From positions 1 to 40,356 of the forward strand of contig JAKAZO010000020.1 in NCBI GenBank assembly GCA_021815825.1: a DNA stretch of 40,356 bases, read 5' to 3'. The notes beneath the pieces are model-generated. The model made no database searches. It saw only the letters and a list, made by a program, of their open reading frames with translations, and was not told the DNA's origin. The first letter of the stretch is position 1. Each line of letters opens with the position of its first letter. Made by a program: the position numbers and the translations under genes. This DNA comes from Pseudomonadota bacterium. GTDB taxonomy: Bacteria > Pseudomonadota > Alphaproteobacteria > Acetobacterales > Acetobacteraceae. Shown here one piece after another: positions 33,739 through 40,356 of the stretch.

Positions 33739-35043
33739 TCAGCGGCGCCGATAGAGCGGGAAGCGTGCGCACAGCTCCAGCACCCGCGCCGCCACCGCCT
33801 GTTCGGCGGCGCCGTTGGTGCCGTCGTTCGATGCCGCCAGCCCTTCCAGCACCTCGTTGATCATCAGCCCGACCTGGCGGAACTCCGCCGCGCCGAAGCC
33901 GCGTGTCGTCGCCGCCGGGCTGCCGAGGCGGATGCCGGAGGTGACGGCCGGCTTTTCCGGGTCGAACGGGATGGCGTTCTTGTTGGTGGTGATGCGCGCC
34001 CGCTCCAGGGTCGCTTCCGCCGCCTTGCCGGTGACGCGCTTGGGCCGGAGATCGACCAGCAGCAGATGGCTGTCCGTGCCGCCGGTGACGATGGCGAGGC
34101 CCTGCTCCTTGAGCGTCGCGGCCAGCACGCGCGCATTCTCGACCACCGCGCGCTGATAGGCACGGAAGTCGGGCCGCAGCGCCTCGCCGAAGGCCACCGC
34201 CTTGGCGGCGATGACATGCATCAGCGGCCCGCCCTGCAGCCCGGGGAACAGCGCGGAATTGATCTTCTTGGCCAGCTCGGCATCGTTGGTCAGCACCATG
34301 CCGCCGCGGGGGCCGCGCAGGGTCTTGTGGGTCGTCGTCGTGGTGACGTGGGCGTGCGGCAGCGGGCTCGGGTATAGGCCGGCGGCGACCAGGCCGGCGA
34401 AGTGCGCCATGTCGACCATGAAATACGCGCCCACCTCGTCGGCGACGGCGCGGATGCGGGCGAAGTCGATGATGCGCGGATAGGCCGAGCCGCCAGCGAT
34501 GATCAGTTTCGGCCGCTCGCTGCGCGCCAGACGCTCCAGCTCCTCGTAATCCAGCAGCCCATCCTCGCGGCGGACGCCGTACTGCACGGCGTGGAACCAC
34601 TTGCCCGACAGGTTGGGCGCGGCACCATGGGTGAGATGCCCACCGGCGGCGAGGCTCATGCCGAGCACGGTGTCGCCCGGCTTGATCAGGGCGAGGAAGA
34701 CGGTCTGGTTCGCCTGGGCCCCGGAATGCGGCTGCACATTGGCGAATTCGCACCCGAACAGCGCCTTGGCACGGTCGACGGCGAGCTGCTCGGCGACATC
34801 GACCTCGGCGCAGCCGCCGTAATAGCGCCGGCCTGGATAGCCCTCGGCGTATTTGTTCGTCAGCACCGAGCCCTGGGCCTCGAGCACCGCAGCGGATACG
34901 ATGTTTTCGCTGGCGATCAGCTCGATGCCGTCCTGCTGGCGGTTGAGCTCAGCGCCGAGCACGGCGGCAATCTCGGGGTCGGTGTTCGCCAGCGGGGCGG
35001 AAAAGAAACGCTCGAGGCTGATCGCCTCGCTCTGCTCGTTCAT
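33739..35043 (-). CDS. glyA: Serine hydroxymethyltransferase
   Basis: A PLP-dependent enzyme that converts serine and tetrahydrofolate to glycine and 5,10-methylene-tetrahydrofolate. The 434-residue protein carries the PLP-lysine motif [14 protein letters not shown], the substrate region [10 protein letters not shown] and [13 protein letters not shown]. It is full length and intact. The ATG at 35043 has only a weak AAAGG upstream, and the bamE gene ends 51 bases before it on the same strand, so the two may be co-transcribed. No glycine riboswitch is visible. Confidence 0.97.
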   Translation of the reverse strand: MNEQSEAISLERFFSAPLANTDPEIAAVLGAELNRQQDGIELIASENIVSAAVLEAQGSVLTNKYAEGYPGRRYYGGCAEVDVAEQLAVDRAKALFGCEFANVQPHSGAQANQTVFLALIKPGDTVLGMSLAAGGHLTHGAAPNLSGKWFHAVQYGVRREDGLLDYEELERLARSERPKLIIAGGSAYPRIIDFARIRAVADEVGAYFMVDMAHFAGLVAAGLYPSPLPHAHVTTTTTHKTLRGPRGGMVLTNDAELAKKINSALFPGLQGGPLMHVIAAKAVAFGEALRPDFRAYQRAVVENARVLAATLKEQGLAIVTGGTDSHLLLVDLRPKRVTGKAAEATLERARITTNKNAIPFDPEKPAVTSGIRLGSPAATTRGFGAAEFRQVGLMINEVLEGLAASNDGTNGAAEQAVAARVLELCARFPLYRRR

Positions 35044-35094
35044 ATCGTCAACAGGCCTTTCAGAGGGACGGCGGGGGGTGGGCGGCGGCGTTGC

Positions 35095-35589
35095 TCACGG
35101 CATCGGTGGACCGATGCCCGTGTTGTTCTGCTGCATTCCGCCGAACGGATTGAAGCCGCCGATATTGCCGAGAATTTCCTGGAGGAAGCTGCTGTGCGCC
35201 CCGGGCGAGGGCGTCGTCGCGGCGATCATACTGAGCGGCTGGCCGTCTTTGCCGTCGAGCTCGCGCAGGCCGCGCAGCACGCCCTTATCGTCGAAGGTAA
35301 GGATCACGACCTTCTGCTTGCGCACCGCCGTGGTCTGAGCCACTCTCGGCTGCGTCATCTGTCCGATATAGATCCATTCATTGTCGTTGAAGCTGGCTTT
35401 CGCGGTAGGCGTGCCAAGCAGGGAGGTCGCATCGGCGCGGGTCGAGATGCCCGGGATCAGTTCCTGCAGATCGGCGTGGTCCACCATGTTGCCGCGGGCG
35501 GTCTCCTGCATGTGGAACAGGCTGCAGCCGCCGAGGAGGGCGGCCGCGAGCAGTGGCCCGGCCAGCCGGGACAGGCGCGAACGCGCCAT
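35095..35589 (-). CDS. bamE: Outer-membrane assembly lipoprotein BamE (SmpA/OmlA)
   Basis: A component of the BAM complex that inserts beta-barrel proteins in the outer membrane. The 164-residue precursor has a lipoprotein signal with lipobox LLGGC and acylated C22, followed by the SmpA/OmlA domain (about 38-120) containing ELIPGISTRADATSLLGTP and NDNEWIYIGQ. A Gly/Asn-rich tail ends the protein. The ATG at 35589 is chosen because it opens the signal peptide, and a GTG at 35643 would add 18 unneeded residues. It is divergent from the cytochrome bc1 chaperone gene, also a standard alphaproteobacterial pairing. Confidence 0.92.
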   Translation of the reverse strand: MARSRLSRLAGPLLAAALLGGCSLFHMQETARGNMVDHADLQELIPGISTRADATSLLGTPTAKASFNDNEWIYIGQMTQPRVAQTTAVRKQKVVILTFDDKGVLRGLRELDGKDGQPLSMIAATTPSPGAHSSFLQEILGNIGGFNPFGGMQQNNTGIGPPMP

Positions 35590-35826
35590 TGGCCTCTGGC
35601 GGCGGGCGGGCAGGGGGTGGTCGGGGCAGGCGAGGCGGCGCACGGTGGTGGTCCTTGTGGCTGGGCGCGTCCCGGTCGCGGGCTCAGGCGGGCGCGGCGG
35701 AGACGCTCGCGCCGCGTTTGTCTGCTGCGCCGTTTCGGCCTATCTGATGTCCGTGTCACGATCGCCGCGGTGTTGTCAACGACGTTCGTTTGCCGCGCGT
35801 GACGCGGCCGGGGAGGGAGACCCAGC
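35590..35826. other. Divergent intergenic region bamE / CBP3 chaperone
   Basis: The largest gap (237 bases) must hold promoters for both directions. On the plus strand TTGTCT (35718-35723), 17 bases, TATCTG (35741-35746) is a weak candidate. On the minus strand a consensus TTGACA (35779-35774) has no good -10 partner. No hairpin or small gene is convincing. Confidence 0.3.
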
Positions 35827-36378
35827 GTGTTGAGAAGTCTGCGCCGGGGACGTCACGAACGCGCCGGCTTTGCCCTCTACGCCGTGGCCGTCGCCGCCGC
35901 GCGCGCGCCGTTTCTGTATGCCGAGCTCGGCGTGCCGGATACGATCGATGGCCGGTTCGATCTCGTCAGTGTCTATGCCGCGCTGCTCATCCGCCGCCTG
36001 CGCGCCGCCCCCGTCCCGGGTCCGGCGCTGGCCCAGGCGGTGTTCGACGCCATGTTCAGCGATATGGACGTGACCCTGCGCGAGCTGGGCGTCGGCGATC
36101 TCTCGGTCGGCAAGCGCGTGCGGACGATGTGGGAGGCGTTCCATGGCCGCGCCGCCGCCTATGAGCCGCTGCTCGCCGCCGGCGACGCCGCCGGGCTCGC
36201 CGAGGCGCTGGTGCGCAATGTCTGGCGCGGTGCACCGGCGCCGGGCGCGCCGGCGCTGGCGCGGCGGATCCTGGCCGAGGATGCCGCCCTCGCGCGCCAG
36301 GCGCTGGACCGGCTCGCCGCCGGCGAGGTCGCGTTCCTGCCCCAGGGAGCGGAACCGGGGATGGAGTTCGCGTCATGA
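35827..36378 (+). CDS. Ubiquinol-cytochrome c chaperone (CBP3/UQCC1-like)
   Basis: A 183-residue homologue of the mitochondrial cytochrome b assembly factor CBP3, found in alphaproteobacteria and needed for cytochrome bc1 biogenesis. The family core spans about residues 10-150, with YAVAVAAARAPFLYAELGVPDT and DVTLRELGVGDLSVGKRVR. There is no signal peptide, and it probably acts at the cytoplasmic face of the membrane. The GTG at 35827 lies seven bases after GGAGGGAGA. Its stop overlaps the next gene as ATGA. Confidence 0.9.
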   Translation: MLRSLRRGRHERAGFALYAVAVAAARAPFLYAELGVPDTIDGRFDLVSVYAALLIRRLRAAPVPGPALAQAVFDAMFSDMDVTLRELGVGDLSVGKRVRTMWEAFHGRAAAYEPLLAAGDAAGLAEALVRNVWRGAPAPGAPALARRILAEDAALARQALDRLAAGEVAFLPQGAEPGMEFAS

Positions 36379-36914
36379 CCCCGGAATTCTCCCGCCCGTT
36401 CCTCATTGCCAGCCTGCCCCCGGGCGGTTGCTCGGTCGCCATCGAGGCCGATGCCGGCGAGCGCGCGGCCCTGGCGCGGCGCATGGGCGTGCCGGAGATC
36501 GCGGCCCTGGCCTGCACGTTCCGTCTAATCCCTGAATCCGTCGCGGCGCAGGGCAGCATCATCGCTCAGGCGCGGCTGGTCGCCCGGCTGACGCAGATCT
36601 GCGTCGTCGCGCTCGAGCCCTTCGAAACCGAGCTCGACGAGGAATTCCGGGTCCGCTTCGTGCCCGCCGGCTGCGAGAGCGAGGATGACGACCCGTTCGG
36701 CATCGATGAGATTTCCTGGCACGGGCCGGCGCTCGACCTTGGCGAGGCCGCGGCCGAGCAGCTCGGTCTCGCGCTCGACCCCTACCCGCGCGGCCCGGCC
36801 GCACCGAGGGCCGGCGCCGAGTCGGAGACGGCCCCCGAGGACGCGCCCGGCCGGGAGTCGGGCCGGGCGGCGCATCCCTTCGCAGCCCTTGCCGCGCTGC
36901 GGCGGGGCTCCTGA
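36375..36914 (+). CDS. YceD/DUF177 family protein
   Basis: A 179-residue member of the YceD (DUF177) family, which sits next to rpmF across bacteria and in plants is linked to 23S rRNA accumulation. The domain covers about residues 10-155, with the conserved CVVALEPFETELDEEF stretch and an acidic segment ESEDDDPFGID. The C-terminal 35 residues are Pro/Glu/Arg-rich and probably disordered. The start overlaps the CBP3 stop. The precise function is not established, with a role in ribosome assembly likely. Confidence 0.9.
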   Translation: MTPEFSRPFLIASLPPGGCSVAIEADAGERAALARRMGVPEIAALACTFRLIPESVAAQGSIIAQARLVARLTQICVVALEPFETELDEEFRVRFVPAGCESEDDDPFGIDEISWHGPALDLGEAAAEQLGLALDPYPRGPAAPRAGAESETAPEDAPGRESGRAAHPFAALAALRRGS

Positions 36915-37074
36915 GGCGACCCGATGCGCCCCAGCCCTGCGCCGGCCGCGCGCACGCCCTTGCCCCGTTCGGCCGGCTCTGCTAGACGCCCCGGCTCTTG
37001 GTTTGACCTGATGGTGACCGCCCCGCGGCTTTTTTCGCGTCCCGGCGCCACAGCGATCGGAGGGATGCGGTTCC
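36915..37074 (+). other. Intergenic region before rpmF
   Basis: This 160-base gap contains a TGCTAGAC element (extended -10-like, 36980-36987), a TTGACC (37003-37008) without a matching -10, and a T run (37030-37035) without a proper preceding stem. A GGAGGG ribosome-binding site lies ten bases before the rpmF ATG. rpmF may therefore have its own promoter. Confidence 0.35.
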
Positions 37075-37278
37075 ATGGCGGTTCCGAAGAAGAAGACCTC
37101 GCCTTCACGGCGGGGGATGCGGCGCAGTCATCAGGCGGTGCGCGTCGAAGCGCATGCCGAGTGCCCGAATTGCGGCGAGGCCAAGCGTCCGCACCATGTC
37201 TGCAGCCATTGCGGGCATTACGACGGGCGCGAGGTCGCAGCCGCCGGGAAGCCCCTGAAGGGCGTTGTTCGGCTCTGA
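37075..37278 (+). CDS. rpmF: 50S ribosomal protein L32
   Basis: A 67-residue ribosomal protein. It starts with the invariant [18 protein letters not shown] and carries a four-cysteine zinc ribbon (C30, C33, C43, C46), so this is the zinc-containing C+ form. The GGAGGG ribosome-binding site is strong. It sits between the YceD gene and plsX, the usual arrangement that links ribosome and phospholipid synthesis. Confidence 0.97.
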   Translation: MAVPKKKTSPSRRGMRRSHQAVRVEAHAECPNCGEAKRPHHVCSHCGHYDGREVAAAGKPLKGVVRL

Positions 37279-37298
37279 ACGGGGCTGACGGCGTGGTC

Positions 37299-37364
37299 AT
37301 GCCGCTCCATGTCGCCGCGGACCGGCTCGGCCACGGCGGCATGATCCGGTCTGGCGCGCTGTGA
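37299..37364 (+). CDS. Possible 21-residue leader peptide upstream of plsX
   Basis: A short frame, MPLHVAADRLGHGGMIRSGAL, fills most of the gap between rpmF and plsX. Its stop overlaps the plsX GTG as GTGA (37361-37364). plsX itself has no evident ribosome-binding site, so translation of this peptide could deliver ribosomes to plsX. The peptide has no recognised motif and only a weak purine-rich stretch upstream, so it may be chance. Confidence 0.22.
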   Translation: MPLHVAADRLGHGGMIRSGAL

Positions 37365-38425
37365 GTGCGGCGTTCACGCTGGCGGTGGATGCGATGGGGG
37401 GCGATCACGCTCCGGACATCGTGGTCGCCGGCCTGGACATCGCTGCCGAGCGCCATCCCGGGGCGCGGTTCCTGCTCGTGGGTGACGAGCAGCGCCTGGC
37501 CCCTCTGCTGGCCCGCTACCGGCGGGCGGCGCGTCTGTGCACCGTGCGGCACGCGCCCGACGTCATCGGCAACGACATGAAGCCGACCGCGGCCCTGCGG
37601 TCGCGCAACGCGTCGATGCGGGTGGCGATCGATGCCGTCGCCGCCGGCGAGGCGGAGGGCGTGGTTTCCGCCGGCAACACGGGCGCGCTGCTGGCGCTGG
37701 CCAAGATCGTCATCAAGACGCTGCCCGGCATCAGCCGCCCGGCGATGGCCGGCATCACCCCCTCGGCCCGAGGCGACGTGGTGATGCTCGATCTCGGCGC
37801 CAATGTCGCCTGCGATGCCCGCAACCTGGTCGAATTCGCGGTGATGGGCGATGCCTTCGCCCGCGCCGTGCTGGGGCTGACGGCGCCGAGCATCGGGCTG
37901 CTCAATGTCGGCTCCGAGGAGCAGAAGGGCGACGATCGCGTCCGCCAGGCCGCCGAGGTGCTGCGGGCGAGCCCGATCGCGGCGCAGTTCGCCGGCTTCG
38001 TCGAAGGCCACGACATCACCGCGGGCACCACCGACGTCATCGTCACCGACGGCTTCACCGGCAATGTCGCGCTCAAGACGGCGGAGGGCGCGGCCAAGCT
38101 GGTGGGGGAGCTGCTGCGCCAGGTGTTCCGCTCCGGTGTGCTCAGCCGCATCGGCTACGTCTTCGCCCGAGGCGGGCTGGAGCGGCTGCGCGAATGGCTG
38201 GATCCGCGCCGCTATAACGGGGCGGTGATGCTGGGGCTGAACGGGGTCGTCGTGAAATCGCACGGCGGCACCGACGCCGAGGGCTTTGCCCACGCCATGG
38301 ATGTCGCCATGGACATGGTGGTGCATCGGTTCAACGAGCATATCCGCGAGGGGCTCGCGCGCGTCGTCGGCCCGATGGCGGTGGCCTCGGCGCCGAACGG
38401 CAGCGCTGTCGCCTCCGCCGGATAG
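37361..38425 (+). CDS. plsX: Phosphate acyltransferase PlsX
   Basis: Makes acyl-phosphate from acyl-ACP, the first step of phospholipid synthesis through PlsY. The 354-residue protein has the N-terminal VDAMGGDHAP, the AGNTGALLALAK segment, LDLGANVACDARNL and NVGSEEQKGDD, all family signatures. It is peripheral to the membrane, with no transmembrane segment. GTG at 37361 is the only start that keeps the AVDAMGGDH motif near the N-terminus, but no Shine-Dalgarno sequence precedes it. fabH follows after ten bases. Confidence 0.94.
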   Translation: MSAAFTLAVDAMGGDHAPDIVVAGLDIAAERHPGARFLLVGDEQRLAPLLARYRRAARLCTVRHAPDVIGNDMKPTAALRSRNASMRVAIDAVAAGEAEGVVSAGNTGALLALAKIVIKTLPGISRPAMAGITPSARGDVVMLDLGANVACDARNLVEFAVMGDAFARAVLGLTAPSIGLLNVGSEEQKGDDRVRQAAEVLRASPIAAQFAGFVEGHDITAGTTDVIVTDGFTGNVALKTAEGAAKLVGELLRQVFRSGVLSRIGYVFARGGLERLREWLDPRRYNGAVMLGLNGVVVKSHGGTDAEGFAHAMDVAMDMVVHRFNEHIREGLARVVGPMAVASAPNGSAVASAG

Positions 38426-38435
38426 AGGGTCGCAT

Positions 38436-39410
38436 ATGGTCATCCGTTCGCTGCTCGCCGGTGCCGGCGGCTACCTCCCGTCCCGCATCGTCGGCAACGA
38501 CGAACTGGCGCGTCGGTTCGACACCTCGGATGAGTGGATCCGCGAGCGTACCGGCATCCGTCAGCGCCACGTCGCCGGGCCCGAGGAGACGGCGGCGATG
38601 ATGGGCGCTGCGGCGGCCCGCGCTGCCCTCGCCGATGCCGGCGCCGGGCCGGATGAGGTAGACGCGGTGCTGCTCGCCACCTCCACGCCCGATCAGGCTT
38701 TCCCGGCCACCGCGCTGCGCGTGCAGGCGCTGCTGGGGATCGAGCAGGGGTTCGGCTTCGATCTCTCCGCTGCCTGCAGCGGCTTCATCTATGGCCTGTC
38801 GATGGCCGACGCGCTGATCTGCACCGGGCGCGCGCGGGGCGTGCTGGTGATCGGCAGCGAGGTCTATTCCCGCATCCTGGACTGGTCCGACCGCTCCACC
38901 GCCGTGCTGTTCGGGGACGGCGCCGGGGCGGTGTTTCTGCGTGCCGGGCGCGGCGAGGGGGGGGCAGGCGATCGTGGCGTGCTGTCGACGCATCTGCACG
39001 CGAACGGCGCGCTCGGCGACATTCTCTACGTCGACGGCGCGGTCGGCCGCCCGGAGCGGCCGGGCACGCTGGCGATGAACGGCAAGGAGGTGTTCCGCCA
39101 CGCGGTGACCAAACTGGCGGAAGCCGTGGACGAGGCGCTTGCCGCCAACGGTCTGGAGCGCGGCGAGGTCGACTGGTTGGTGCCGCACCAGGCCAATCTG
39201 CGCATCATCGAGGCTATGGGGCGCAAGCTCGGGTTGCAGCGCGAGCGCGTGGTGGTGACGGTGGACCGCCACGCCAATACCTCGGCCGCCTCGATCCCGC
39301 TTGCGCTGGCCGAGGCGATCGCGGACGGGCGGATGCGCCGGGGCGAACTGGTGCTGATGGAGGCCCTCGGCGGCGGGCTGACCTGGGGATCGGCTCTGGT
39401 CCGCCTCTGA
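38436..39410 (+). CDS. fabH: 3-oxoacyl-ACP synthase III
   Basis: Starts fatty-acid synthesis by condensing acetyl-CoA with malonyl-ACP. The 324-residue thiolase-fold enzyme has the complete Cys-His-Asn triad: C114 (AACSGF), H251 (PHQANLRI) and N281 (HANTSAAS). The GDGAGAV and EALGGGLTWGS motifs complete the fold. The ATG at 38436 follows AGAGGGT. It is paired with plsX, so initiation of fatty-acid and phospholipid synthesis is co-expressed. A hairpin with a T-rich tail follows at 39427-39468. Confidence 0.97.
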   Translation: MVIRSLLAGAGGYLPSRIVGNDELARRFDTSDEWIRERTGIRQRHVAGPEETAAMMGAAAARAALADAGAGPDEVDAVLLATSTPDQAFPATALRVQALLGIEQGFGFDLSAACSGFIYGLSMADALICTGRARGVLVIGSEVYSRILDWSDRSTAVLFGDGAGAVFLRAGRGEGGAGDRGVLSTHLHANGALGDILYVDGAVGRPERPGTLAMNGKEVFRHAVTKLAEAVDEALAANGLERGEVDWLVPHQANLRIIEAMGRKLGLQRERVVVTVDRHANTSAASIPLALAEAIADGRMRRGELVLMEALGGGLTWGSALVRL

Positions 39411-39426
39411 GCGCCTCGCGGCGGGC

Positions 39427-39468
39427 CTTGGAGTGCCATGGCAAGCCCCTGATCCTCCAAGATTTTCT
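39427..39468 (+). terminator. Candidate intrinsic terminator after fabH
   Basis: CTTGGAG (39427-39433) and CTCCAAG (39455-39461) form a 7-bp stem around a 21-base loop that contains the palindrome TGCCATGGCA. ATTTTCTT follows directly. The loop is long and the T run is interrupted, so termination is likely partial. Confidence 0.4.
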
Positions 39469-39496
39469 TGACGCGGCGGCGGCGCGTGCCTAACTT
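39468..39496 (+). promoter_or_regulatory. Candidate ihfA promoter (leaderless)
   Basis: TTGACG (39468-39473), 17 bases, TAACTT (39491-39496). The -10 ends six bases before the ihfA ATG at 39503, so transcription would start at the start codon. No ribosome-binding site is present there. The -35 is good and the -10 is weak (three of six). Confidence 0.4.
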
Positions 39497-39502
39497 TGCG
39501 GC

Positions 39503-39814
39503 ATGCAAACGGTCACGCGGGCCAATCTGGCCGAAACGATCTATACCGAGGTCGGTCTGTCGCGCAATGAATCGGCGGAGCTGCTGGAAACAGTGCTGGG
39601 CCATATCGCGCGCGCCCTTGAGGATGGAAAATCCGTAAAAATCAGTGGGTTTGGAACGTTTTCTGTGCGCCAGAAGGGGCGGCGTATCGGCCGCAACCCC
39701 AAGACGGGTGTGGAAGTCCCGATCCTGCCGCGCCGGGTGCTGGTGTTCCGTCCGAGCCAGGTGCTGAAGGCGCGCATCAATGGGTTGCCCTCGCCGGCGG
39801 GAGAGGATGAATGA
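39503..39814 (+). CDS. ihfA: Integration host factor, alpha subunit
   Basis: A DNA-bending nucleoid protein that forms a heterodimer with IHF-beta. The 103-residue product has the family start [20 protein letters not shown], the [20 protein letters not shown] core and the beta-arm with the intercalating proline in [25 protein letters not shown] is typical of the alpha subunit. The start lacks a ribosome-binding site and lies six bases after a -10-like hexamer. The stop overlaps the next MerR gene (ATGA), a standard alphaproteobacterial pairing. Confidence 0.95.
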   Translation: MQTVTRANLAETIYTEVGLSRNESAELLETVLGHIARALEDGKSVKISGFGTFSVRQKGRRIGRNPKTGVEVPILPRRVLVFRPSQVLKARINGLPSPAGEDE

Positions 39815-40356
39815 GTGGTGACGACCCGCGGCATGGCGCGGAGAGCGCGTCGGAGGCCGCGGATGGGGCAGCGGAGGTTGTGTCGGCTGTCGAGCATGGC
39901 CGGCCGCGCAAGGCGCCGAACGCCTATCGCACGATCAGCGAGGTCGCCGACGATCTGCACATCCCCCAGCACGTGCTGCGATTCTGGGAGACCAAATTCC
40001 CCCAGGTGAAACCGCTGAAGCGCGGCGGCGGCCGGCGCTATTACCGGCCGGACGATATCGCGCTGCTGCGGCGCATTTCGGATCTGCTCTATATCCAGGG
40101 CTATACGATCAAGGGCGTGCAACGCCTGCTGCGCGATGGCGGCGGCAGCCTTGCCGACGACATTCCACCCCCGGCGCCGGAGGAACGCGCCGTGCCGGGC
40201 GTGGACCCCGCGGTCGAGGAGGCACAACTGCCGATGCCGGGCCTGGCCGCTCCGCCCTCCCGGCCCGGCCAGCGCGAGACGCGCCCTGCAGCGGCGTCCG
40301 AGCAACTCCGGCTCGAGGCCGAGAACGCCCGGCTGCGCCGCCTGCTCGGTGATGTG
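39811..40356 (+). CDS. MerR family regulator (partial, runs off the window)
   Basis: The first 182 residues of a MerR-family DNA-binding protein, with no stop before the window ends. After an acidic, low-complexity leader of about 35 residues, the helix-turn-helix reads [22 protein letters not shown], followed by [20 protein letters not shown] and the second helical part [21 protein letters not shown] Pro/Ala-rich linker then leads to a leucine-rich, probably coiled-coil helix at the edge. It is co-translated with ihfA. This ihfA-merR pair is widespread in alphaproteobacteria, but the regulator's target is not established. Confidence 0.92.
   Translation, partial: MSGDDPRHGAESASEAADGAAEVVSAVEHGRPRKAPNAYRTISEVADDLHIPQHVLRFWETKFPQVKPLKRGGGRRYYRPDDIALLRRISDLLYIQGYTIKGVQRLLRDGGGSLADDIPPPAPEERAVPGVDPAVEEAQLPMPGLAAPPSRPGQRETRPAAASEQLRLEAENARLRRLLGDV

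Noticed and set aside
1-40356. Insertion sequences, prophage genes, CRISPR arrays, toxin-antitoxin pairs
   Set aside because: No transposase, integrase, regularly spaced repeats or small toxin-like gene pairs were seen. Gene order and composition look uniform and chromosomal.

Overview
The window is 40.4 kb of gapless, very GC-rich, densely packed chromosome from an alphaproteobacterium. It is most likely a member of the Rhodospirillales and looks like the acetic-acid-bacterium family Acetobacteraceae; that placement comes from gene order and protein style, not from a database match. Supporting signs are a CBP3-type ubiquinol-cytochrome c chaperone, the blocks glyA-nrdR-ribD-ribE-ribB-ribH-nusB and plsX-fabH-ihfA-merR, a purF followed by a short-chain dehydrogenase, and abundant GTG starts in four-base overlaps. 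No mobile element, CRISPR array, prophage or clear pseudogene is visible, and no gene-free stretch exceeds about 240 bases.

Layout. (1) 1-4788, minus strand: two lipopolysaccharide-type glycosyltransferases, thrS, infC (apparently starting at ATC) and tRNA-Ser(UGA). (2) 4831-6408: an alpha/beta hydrolase converging on a nucleotide-sugar-epimerase-like protein. (3) 6493-12847, plus strand: a tightly coupled run with a small membrane protein, a nitrilase-family amidase, NAD kinase, radA, cvpA, purF and a short-chain dehydrogenase. (4) 12858-16348, minus: glycerol kinase translationally coupled behind a soluble hybrid sensor kinase. (5) 16566-20033, minus: a TetR regulator, an M20 peptidase and a FetAB-like ABC exporter, divergent from a lone NodT-type outer-membrane efflux lipoprotein at 20234-21856. 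A clean palindrome lies between the two arms. (6) 21955-29336, plus: a complete beta-oxidation operon (acyl-CoA ligase, MerR regulator, thiolase, FadN-type dehydrogenase/hydratase fusion, acyl-CoA dehydrogenase). (7) 29346-35589, minus: nusB, ribH, a RibB with a decayed GTP-cyclohydrolase-II-like tail, ribE, ribD, nrdR, glyA and bamE. (8) 35827-40356, plus: CBP3 chaperone, YceD/DUF177, rpmF, plsX, fabH, ihfA and the start of a second MerR regulator.

How the genes work together. Most of the window is housekeeping: translation (thrS, infC, rpmF, tRNA), riboflavin and one-carbon metabolism, purine entry, membrane-lipid initiation (plsX, fabH) and outer-membrane assembly. The accessory interest lies in regions 4, 5 and 6. 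These are a sensor kinase tied to glycerol phosphorylation, a TetR-controlled peptidase/exporter/outer-membrane-factor locus with no obvious precedent as a unit, and a fatty-acid-degradation operon that carries its own LiuR-like MerR regulator and a palindrome over its candidate promoter.
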